A stretch of 14,600 bases of DNA from contig JAJYAE010000075.1 in the NCBI GenBank assembly GCA_021779695.1, forward strand, positions 1 to 14,600. Reading direction: 5' to 3'. Under the pieces are notes generated by a model, which worked only from the letters and a program-made list of their open reading frames with translations, was not told the origin of the DNA and did not search any database. The position numbers and the translations under genes were made by a program. Source of the DNA: Acidobacteriota bacterium (GTDB taxonomy: Bacteria; Acidobacteriota; Terriglobia; Terriglobales; Acidobacteriaceae). Of this stretch, positions 6,136 through 12,187 are shown piece after piece (position 1 is the stretch's first letter; each line of letters begins with the position of its first letter).

Positions 6136-8070
6136 ATGCGGAGAGCCTCCACAGTCTTTCTGGTGATCTTGTTTGCCTCAGCTTGTTCGGGGCTGGTGCT
6201 TGCGTCCCCTGCGCAATCGATGAAGGTAACCCCCGAGATGGTGCAGACCGGCAGCGATATCCCGGCAAAATGGGAAGAGCCACGCCCCGGGTACGACTAC
6301 GAGAAACGCGAAGTCATGATTCCCATGCGCGACGGCGTAAAACTCCACACCGTCCTTATCGTGCCGAAAGGAGCCCAGCACCTGCCCATGCTGCTGGAGA
6401 GGACTCCGTACAACGCTGAATTTTTCACCTCGGACAAGCCCCACATGCGCGATGCGGTCTGGCCGGCGCAGCGCGCCTGGGCGGATGACGGCTACATCAT
6501 CGTGGACCAGGATATTCGCGGCAAGTATGGCTCGGAGGGCGATTACATCATGACCCGGCCTCCCATGGGGCCTCTGAATCCGACAAAGACCGATGACACC
6601 ACGGATGCATACGACACCATCGACTGGCTGGTGAAGCACGTGCCGGAGTCGAATGGTCGCGTCGGCATGATCGGCTCATCCTACGACGGATGGACCGTCA
6701 CCATGGCGCTGCTGGGACCCCACCCGGCGCTGAAAGTGGCCGCGCCAGAGAGCCCGATGATCGACGGCTGGATGGGAGATGACTGGTTTCACTACGGCGC
6801 CTTCCGCCAGGTGAATCTCGATTACTTCACGGAACAGACCAGCAAGCGCGGAGAGGGCAGCATCGTGCCGCGGGCAGGCGATGACGATTATCAGAACTTC
6901 CTGGATGCCGGCACCGCGGGCCATTGGGCACAGCAGCACGGTTTCGGCCAGCTGCCCTGGTGGAACCGTCTTTCCGCGCATCCCGCCTATGACGCCTTCT
7001 GGCAATTGCAGGCTCTCGACAAACTTATCGCCGAAAGGCCCTCAAATGTTCCCACGATCTGGCTCCAGGGCCTGTGGGATCAGGAGGACATGTACGGCGC
7101 TGTCCACACCTGGGAGGCGCTGAAAGCCGCAGGGCACGAGGAGAACAATCACCTTGTCATGGGTCCCTGGTACCACAGTCAGGTCAATCGCGCGGCAGAG
7201 ACTCTGGGGCCGCTCAAGTGGAAAGGTGACACCGCGGCCGACTTCCGGCGCGATGTGTTGATTCCGTTCTTCGATACCTATCTGAAGGACCGCAAGCCGG
7301 CGGAGCCCATGGCGCAGGTGATGATCTACAACCCGTCGGAGAATCATTGGGACCGGTTTACTGACTGGCCCGGCGTCGATGAAAAGCACCTGACGCCCAT
7401 GTATCTTCAGGCAAACTTCGCTCTTGCGCTGCAGAAGCCCAATGGCGGCGAGGATAGCTACGTCTCCGATCCTGCCAGGCCCGTGCCGTTCCTGACTCCA
7501 CCGGTGGAGAAGGATGGCGGCAAGCGATGGTCCACCTGGCTGGTGCAGGATCAGCGGCCCGTCGGAACGCGCACCGATGTGCTGAGCTACGAAACGCCGG
7601 TGCTTGAACGCCCGGTGCGTCTGGAAGGAGCGCCATTTGCGGACCTCTTCGCAAAAACGACAGGCACCGATGCAGACTTTGTCGTCAAGATCATTGACGT
7701 CTATCCGCCGACGTACGCGCAGCAACCGGATCTCGCCGGCTACGAATTGCCAATCAGCATGGACATCTTTCGCGGTCGCTATCGGAAGAGCTTCGAAGCG
7801 CCGATGCCGATTCCAGCTGGCACGATACAGGAATTCAAGTTCCGCCTCCCCACAGTGAACTACGTCTTCAAGCCCGGGCATCGCATCATGGTGCAGGTGC
7901 AGTCATCGCTCTTTCCGCTCTACGACCGGAACCCGCAAGCCTTCGTGCCGAATATCTTTTTTGCCCGGCCTGAGGACTTCAAGCCAGAGACAATCTCGCT
8001 TGAACACGGGCCTCAGGGGGCAAGTGCCGTGCTGTTGCCGATTGTTGCGGTAAGCACTGCCATTCAATAG
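6136..8070 (+). CDS. Exported alpha-amino-acid ester hydrolase (CocE/NonD, S15 family)
   Basis: Secreted or periplasmic serine hydrolase of 644 residues. The signal peptide runs to about residue 25 (VLASPA); Cys17 in ASAC is a poor lipobox, so signal peptidase I cleavage is more likely. An alpha/beta-hydrolase core holds GSSYDG with nucleophile Ser182 and oxyanion Tyr183, Asp315 in LWDQED, and His347 in GPWYHSQ; a C-terminal jelly-roll fills roughly 430-644. The gaps of 133 and 32 residues equal those I recall for Acetobacter turbidans enzyme (Ser205, Asp338, His370). The carboxylate cluster that binds the substrate alpha-amino group is also in register: Asp216, Glu317, Asp318. WMGDDWFHYGAFRQ is a hallmark of these enzymes. 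Known members hydrolyse alpha-amino acid esters and amides, including beta-lactams with such side chains (ampicillin, cephalexin); the natural substrate is unclear. It begins 18 bases after the MurU-like gene with a weak ribosome site, so it is probably on the same transcript. Confidence 0.85.
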   Translation: MRRASTVFLVILFASACSGLVLASPAQSMKVTPEMVQTGSDIPAKWEEPRPGYDYEKREVMIPMRDGVKLHTVLIVPKGAQHLPMLLERTPYNAEFFTSDKPHMRDAVWPAQRAWADDGYIIVDQDIRGKYGSEGDYIMTRPPMGPLNPTKTDDTTDAYDTIDWLVKHVPESNGRVGMIGSSYDGWTVTMALLGPHPALKVAAPESPMIDGWMGDDWFHYGAFRQVNLDYFTEQTSKRGEGSIVPRAGDDDYQNFLDAGTAGHWAQQHGFGQLPWWNRLSAHPAYDAFWQLQALDKLIAERPSNVPTIWLQGLWDQEDMYGAVHTWEALKAAGHEENNHLVMGPWYHSQVNRAAETLGPLKWKGDTAADFRRDVLIPFFDTYLKDRKPAEPMAQVMIYNPSENHWDRFTDWPGVDEKHLTPMYLQANFALALQKPNGGEDSYVSDPARPVPFLTPPVEKDGGKRWSTWLVQDQRPVGTRTDVLSYETPVLERPVRLEGAPFADLFAKTTGTDADFVVKIIDVYPPTYAQQPDLAGYELPISMDIFRGRYRKSFEAPMPIPAGTIQEFKFRLPTVNYVFKPGHRIMVQVQSSLFPLYDRNPQAFVPNIFFARPEDFKPETISLEHGPQGASAVLLPIVAVSTAIQ

Positions 8071-8144
8071 AACCACGCTCTTGCGTGCAAGTCCGGCAGG
8101 GAAGAGCCGCATCGTTCTGGAGTTGCCTCTTCCTTGCGGTGGTT
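8071..8144. terminator. Nested inverted repeat between convergent genes
   Basis: The 94-base gap between two convergent stops holds a nested inverted repeat. GGAAGAG (8100-8106) pairs with CTCTTCC (8127-8133), GCAA (8087-8090) with TTGC (8134-8137), and AACCAC (8071-8076) with GTGGTT (8139-8144). The right arm is almost continuous while the left arm has bulges, and the loop is 20 bases. There is no T-run on either side, so it is not a classical intrinsic terminator; it may still end transcription or protect 3' ends from both directions. Confidence 0.35.
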
Positions 8145-8164
8145 CATCAGCTTCTCCGCACGGC

Positions 8165-8743
8165 TCAACCCGCTTGCGGTCGCGTCTTCAGCCGCGTGTA
8201 GAGCCACGCGCGCGCCATCGACCACTCGCGTTCCACTGTGCGCACGGAAACTCCCAGCACTTCGGCCGTCTCTTCCACTGTCAGCCCGCCAAAGAAGCGC
8301 ATCTCGACAATCCTCTCCTGCCGTGCATCCAAAGTGGAGAGCTCGTTCAGCGCGTCGTTTACGGCCAGCACGCCGGCAGGCTGATCGGTTCGAATCGCGT
8401 GGATATCCATCAGGGTGTCGTTTTCCTGTGCGCCGCCGCGCTTGGCCGCCAGCCGCGCCCGCGCGTGGTCCGTCAGGATGCGCCGCATCAGCTGCGCGGC
8501 AATCGCATAGAAATGGGCGCGATTCTTGAAGTTGGGCTCCCGCTGCTGCACCAGCTTGAGATAGACCTCGTGCACCAGCGCCGTGGGTTGCAGCGTGTGA
8601 TTCGCCCGCTCTTGCCGCATCGACTGGTTCGCTCGGCGATGCAGTTCCTCGTAGACCAGCGGCATCAGCCGGCCAATAACGCTCTTGTCCCCGCTCGAAA
8701 GGCGGGTCAGCAAAGCAGTGACTTCGTTCGGCGAGGCCTCCAT
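8165..8743 (-). CDS. ECF-type RNA polymerase sigma factor (Sig-70_X6-like)
   Basis: Sigma factor of 192 residues. Region 2 covers about 20-95 (LMPLVYEELHRRA, HTLQPTALVHEVYLKL, FYAIAAQLMRRILTDHARAR) and region 4 about 130-185, with the helix-turn-helix LTVEETAEVLGVSVRTVEREW. This wording fits the TIGR02999-type family common in Acidobacteriota and Planctomycetes, where no anti-sigma factor is usually encoded nearby. It follows a Ser/Thr kinase gene by 94 bases on the same strand. Related factors such as Vibrio EcfP are activated by kinase phosphorylation of a threonine in region 2; Thr50 and Thr54 are candidates here, by inference only. The frame is open back to 8953, inside the kinase gene. 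I chose the ATG at 8743 because MEASPNEVTALL is where family similarity begins and a -10-like TAAAAT lies at 8784-8789. ATGs at 8782 and 8785 lack ribosome sites. Confidence 0.88.
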   Translation of the reverse strand: MEASPNEVTALLTRLSSGDKSVIGRLMPLVYEELHRRANQSMRQERANHTLQPTALVHEVYLKLVQQREPNFKNRAHFYAIAAQLMRRILTDHARARLAAKRGGAQENDTLMDIHAIRTDQPAGVLAVNDALNELSTLDARQERIVEMRFFGGLTVEETAEVLGVSVRTVEREWSMARAWLYTRLKTRPQAG

Positions 8744-8818
8744 GGGCGCAGGGCTCCACTCAAAATGGAAGGGACTGCCCATCATTTTATCGCGGTTGCG
8801 CCTGCCGGCCCCTGCCGC

Positions 8819-8836
8819 CCGCAGCCGCGGTTGCGG
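8819..8836 (-). other. Hairpin directly after the kinase stop codon
   Basis: On the minus strand CCGCAACCGCGGCTGCGG begins one base after the kinase TGA. CCGCA pairs with TGCGG, then an A/C mismatch, then CC with GG. It sits between the kinase and sigma-factor genes and has no U-run. It could lower read-through or stabilise the kinase mRNA; GC-rich sequence makes such palindromes fairly common by chance. Confidence 0.3.
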
Positions 8837-8837
8837 C

Positions 8838-11800
8838 TCAGTGTAGGCTGCGATACTCTGACTCCGCTTCTTGCCGCAGCCGGAATCCCGGTTCGGCATC
8901 CTTCCACAGCGCCAACAGATCCTGATACGCCGTCTTGCTCGCCACGATGTCATGGGACTGTGCCAACGCGCGCGCGAGTCCCAACTGCGCCAGCGCCGAC
9001 GCCGGACAATTCAGTACCAGTCCCCGGTGGCTTAGAATCTGCCGAAAAGCTTCCGCTGCCGGTTGCGGCTGGTGCTCGGCAAGGAGCGCCTCGCCACGCA
9101 CATAGGCCGCATCCATGCACTGTCCCGGCGTAAAGATCCCCAGATCGTACGGATCGGTGCCCTTCAGGTCTTCCACAGCCTGCGCATCATTCCCCTGCGC
9201 ATACGCTATGTGTGCGCGCAGAATAGGCACCCAATAGGACTGGATCAGCGTGTCCAGTGGCCGCTCCGCGCTCACCGCGCGCAACAGCGTCTGGGCCAGT
9301 CCCGTCTCTCCCGCTTGCGCCGCGGCCAGGGCCGTCAGCACCTGCACATCGCTGCCTCGTGCGGCCTTGGGATTCGCGGTCGCCTGGGCAATCAGTCGCC
9401 GCGCCGCCGCAGGCCGGCCCAGTTCCGCCTGCCGCACCGCTTCTTCGGCAAGCCACGTTGCACTCGTCTCCGGAGCGCCGCTGTGCAGGGCCACCGCGCC
9501 GGCCTTCGCTGCATATCCCGCGCCTGCATCCAGCCTGCCGGCTCGATCCTCGGTCGCCGCCTGTTGCGCCAGCAGCGTGTCTTCCACGCCGGGGAACTGT
9601 GCCGCTCCTCCCAGCAGCTTGCTGATCGTGGCAGCATCCTCCAGATAGTAGGCCAGCTCGTATTCATCCAGCTGGATGTTGACATCGTGCAGATTCAGTT
9701 GCGTGGCCTGGTCCAGCACGGCGCGCGCCTCATCCGGCTTCTCCACCGCCAGAAAGTACTGCGCCAGGTTGCCATAACTCGGTGAGAGCCCCGGAATCTC
9801 TCGAATCGCGCGGCGCTGCAGGTCGATCGCTCTGTCGTACTGGCCGGTGACTGCGTAGTCCACGCTCAGGTTGATCGTCCACGCCATATCGTGCGGATAC
9901 GACTTCGCCCACTCTTCGTAGGTCTCCATCTCCTTGTCAATCTGTCCCGTTACAAAGCCGTAATAGTGCGAGACGATGTAGTAGCGCTCCCACTCCGTCA
10001 CTCGATCGCGCCGGTCAAACGCCTGCCGCATCGCTTCTTCGGCGCGCTGCGTCTCGCCCATGTTGCCGTACACCGTGCCCAGCCGGGCATAGGCCATGGC
10101 AAAGTTGGGATCAATCTCCGTCGCCCGTTGAAAGTAGGGAAGCGCCGCAGCTTCGCCACGCTCGTTCCACACCTCTGTCCCCTGCGCAAATGCGGTCACG
10201 GCCTCAAATGAAGGCGTTGTCGCTTCCACCAGAGGCACATCGTATTTGCGGATTGACTCGTGCGGCTCGCCCAGCATCGGACGCATCTCTTCCGTCGTCC
10301 GGTCCAGCGCCTCCAGCACCGAGTCACGAAATTCTACCGGCGTTTGCCGCGAGGCCATCTGCTTTCCCGTGGCGCACTGGATCGCGCGCAGTCCCACCGT
10401 GTAACCCTTGGCATTGTTCGCGATGAACCCTTGCAGGACCACCTGGCCCGCTTCCCTCTGGCACACTTCCAGCGCCACCTGCTCGGTCAGGTGCTGGCGC
10501 GCAGGCATTCCCATATACTGCAGGGCGCTCCGAATCTTCTGCTCCGGCATCAGCGTCAGATACGGCGTCTGCTGCAGCTTTGCCGCCAGCGCAACATTCA
10601 GTGAGTGGTCAAAGGCCGGCTCGCCGGTCGTGTTCACAAAATCCGCCAGCACCACAGTCAGCTCTCCTGCGTCAGGTGCTCTCCGGGGCCATCGCCGGAG
10701 CCCCACCACTCCGCCCACAGTCAGCAGTGCCGCCGCCATGCCCAGAACGGAGGCCAATCGCCTGTGCCGGACAATTCGTGCAGACATCCTGGCTGGCCAG
10801 CGCGACAACCCGCTTCGCCTCGAATGTACCTGCTCAATCGACTGCAATGCCGCGTCAAACTCAGCAGCCGAGGCCAGACGCTTCGCAGGATTTCGCTCCA
10901 GGCTGCGCGCAATCAACGCATCCCAACTCGCGCTCAGCTCCGGCCTGCTCCTGCGCGGTGTCGGCGGCGACTCCGTCAGTCGGCGAAGAGCGGCATACAG
11001 CGGCGTCTCCGCATCAAATGCCCGCACCCCCGTCAGCATCTGGTAGGCCACCAGGCCCAGTGCATACACATCCGATGCCGCGGAAAGATCCTTGCCCTCA
11101 ATCTGCTCTGGTGACATGTACTCCGGCGTCCCAAACGCAACTTGCCCGCTCGCCATCCACGTCATCGACGAGCGCGTATCGCCGCGCAAGGCCATCCCAA
11201 AATCCGTAATCACCGCCCGAACCGTGCCCTGCCGTCCCGCTTCCAGAATGATGTTGCCCGGCTTCAGGTCTCGGTGCAGAATCCCCGCGGCGTGCGCCGC
11301 TTCAAGCGCCGATGCCAGTTGATGCAAAATGACAATCGCGTCAGATTCACACAGCTTGCCGGCTCGATGCAACCGTTCGGAAAGCGTCTCACCCCGCAGC
11401 AGCTCCATCGTCAAAAACAGAACATCGACTCCTTCCTTGTTGTGGTGGAAGATGTCGAAGATGCGGCAGACATTCGGATGCGTCACCTGCTTGGCCAGGT
11501 GGACCTCGCGCCGGAAGCGGTTCAGCACGCCCGGCAGATCGGCAATCTCCGGACGAATCACCTTGATCGCCACCGGCATGTGCAGTTCAAGATCCTCGGC
11601 CTCGTACACCTCGCCCATCCCGCCCCGGGCGCGAAACAACAGGACCTTGAATCGGTTCGCCAGAACGGTCCCCACGGCGATACGCCCGGCAGACGGGCCA
11701 TTCACAAGTGCGGAAGCATGAAGCGCCTGCGGATCCAGAAAGCTGCCCGCCTCGTCGTGCGCGTGCAGAAGCTCATCCAGTGCTCCAGCCAGCTTCGGCG

Positions 11801-11906
11801 AAAGCGCCTGCTCGTCGAGGAATCTCCGCCGGGATGCGGCATCCATCTCGATCATGGATTGAAACAGCGTCTTGACCCTGGACCAATCCTGGGACCCTAG
11901 CTCCAT
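8838..11906 (-). CDS. Membrane Ser/Thr protein kinase with TPR sensor region
   Basis: Hanks-type kinase of 1022 residues. A short N-terminal module (DWSRVKTLFQSMIEMD to SFLDPQ, 7-60) is typical of acidobacterial and planctomycete kinases paired with ECF sigma factors. The kinase domain spans about 85-350: RARGGMGEVY (first P-loop Gly is Ala93), Lys115 in VAIKVI, HRDLKPGN with Asp213, DFG Asp235 and GTPEYMSPEQ, so it should be active. One transmembrane helix follows at about 383-406. The outer part starts with a region like other kinase-linked amino-terminal domains (VVLADFVNTTGEPAFDHSL, 419-437) and continues as TPR-like helices from about 565 to the end. Thus a cytoplasmic kinase is joined to an extracytoplasmic protein-binding array. 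The ATG at 11906 is preferred over a GTG at 12023: GGAA lies nine bases before it and a good promoter starts transcription between the two. Partner and substrate are not identifiable; the downstream sigma factor is the best candidate. Confidence 0.9.
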   Translation of the reverse strand: MELGSQDWSRVKTLFQSMIEMDAASRRRFLDEQALSPKLAGALDELLHAHDEAGSFLDPQALHASALVNGPSAGRIAVGTVLANRFKVLLFRARGGMGEVYEAEDLELHMPVAIKVIRPEIADLPGVLNRFRREVHLAKQVTHPNVCRIFDIFHHNKEGVDVLFLTMELLRGETLSERLHRAGKLCESDAIVILHQLASALEAAHAAGILHRDLKPGNIILEAGRQGTVRAVITDFGMALRGDTRSSMTWMASGQVAFGTPEYMSPEQIEGKDLSAASDVYALGLVAYQMLTGVRAFDAETPLYAALRRLTESPPTPRRSRPELSASWDALIARSLERNPAKRLASAAEFDAALQSIEQVHSRRSGLSRWPARMSARIVRHRRLASVLGMAAALLTVGGVVGLRRWPRRAPDAGELTVVLADFVNTTGEPAFDHSLNVALAAKLQQTPYLTLMPEQKIRSALQYMGMPARQHLTEQVALEVCQREAGQVVLQGFIANNAKGYTVGLRAIQCATGKQMASRQTPVEFRDSVLEALDRTTEEMRPMLGEPHESIRKYDVPLVEATTPSFEAVTAFAQGTEVWNERGEAAALPYFQRATEIDPNFAMAYARLGTVYGNMGETQRAEEAMRQAFDRRDRVTEWERYYIVSHYYGFVTGQIDKEMETYEEWAKSYPHDMAWTINLSVDYAVTGQYDRAIDLQRRAIREIPGLSPSYGNLAQYFLAVEKPDEARAVLDQATQLNLHDVNIQLDEYELAYYLEDAATISKLLGGAAQFPGVEDTLLAQQAATEDRAGRLDAGAGYAAKAGAVALHSGAPETSATWLAEEAVRQAELGRPAAARRLIAQATANPKAARGSDVQVLTALAAAQAGETGLAQTLLRAVSAERPLDTLIQSYWVPILRAHIAYAQGNDAQAVEDLKGTDPYDLGIFTPGQCMDAAYVRGEALLAEHQPQPAAEAFRQILSHRGLVLNCPASALAQLGLARALAQSHDIVASKTAYQDLLALWKDAEPGFRLRQEAESEYRSLH

Positions 11907-11949
11907 CGCAACGTTCCGGCGCGCCTGCTTCTGGGGGTGAATTAGGTTC

Positions 11950-11978
11950 ACTAAACTGCATCTCAGCTGCTTTGTCAA
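11950..11978 (-). promoter_or_regulatory. Sigma70-type promoter of the kinase gene
   Basis: On the minus strand a perfect -35 box TTGACA (11973-11978) is followed after exactly 17 bases by TTTAGT (11950-11955), four of six matches to the -10 consensus. The predicted start near 11943 gives a leader of about 37 nt to the ATG at 11906. The surroundings are locally AT-richer than the genes. No equally good promoter was found for the divergent lipoprotein in the rest of this 281-base region. Confidence 0.6.
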
Positions 11979-12174
11979 GAATGAGCCGCCGCGCTTCGCG
12001 CGATTGCACTCACCATGGCGCACTCTTGCCAGCCGTTACTTTTGTGCTTCCTCCATGCAATCCATCCCCCTTTTCCACTGGCGGACTTTGCCCATCATTT
12101 CCGCGTACCCCTTCAGAGATGCACAGGACCAGACGCAATCGATGCGCTGGCAAAGTGCGACTTCTCGATCTCCT

Positions 12175-12180
12175 GGAGGA
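12175..12180 (+). promoter_or_regulatory. Strong ribosome binding site of the lipoprotein gene
   Basis: GGAGGA at 12175-12180 lies seven bases before the ATG at 12188, an ideal Shine-Dalgarno arrangement that fixes the start. A closer ATG at 12180 is followed at once by GCT and TGA and overlaps the ribosome site, so it is not a real start. Confidence 0.75.
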
Positions 12181-12187
12181 TGGCTTG

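Noticed and set aside
8744..8953. N-terminal extension of the sigma factor into the kinase gene
   Set aside because: The extra 70 residues are Arg-rich, overlap the kinase 3' end in another frame, and lie before the point where sigma-family similarity begins.
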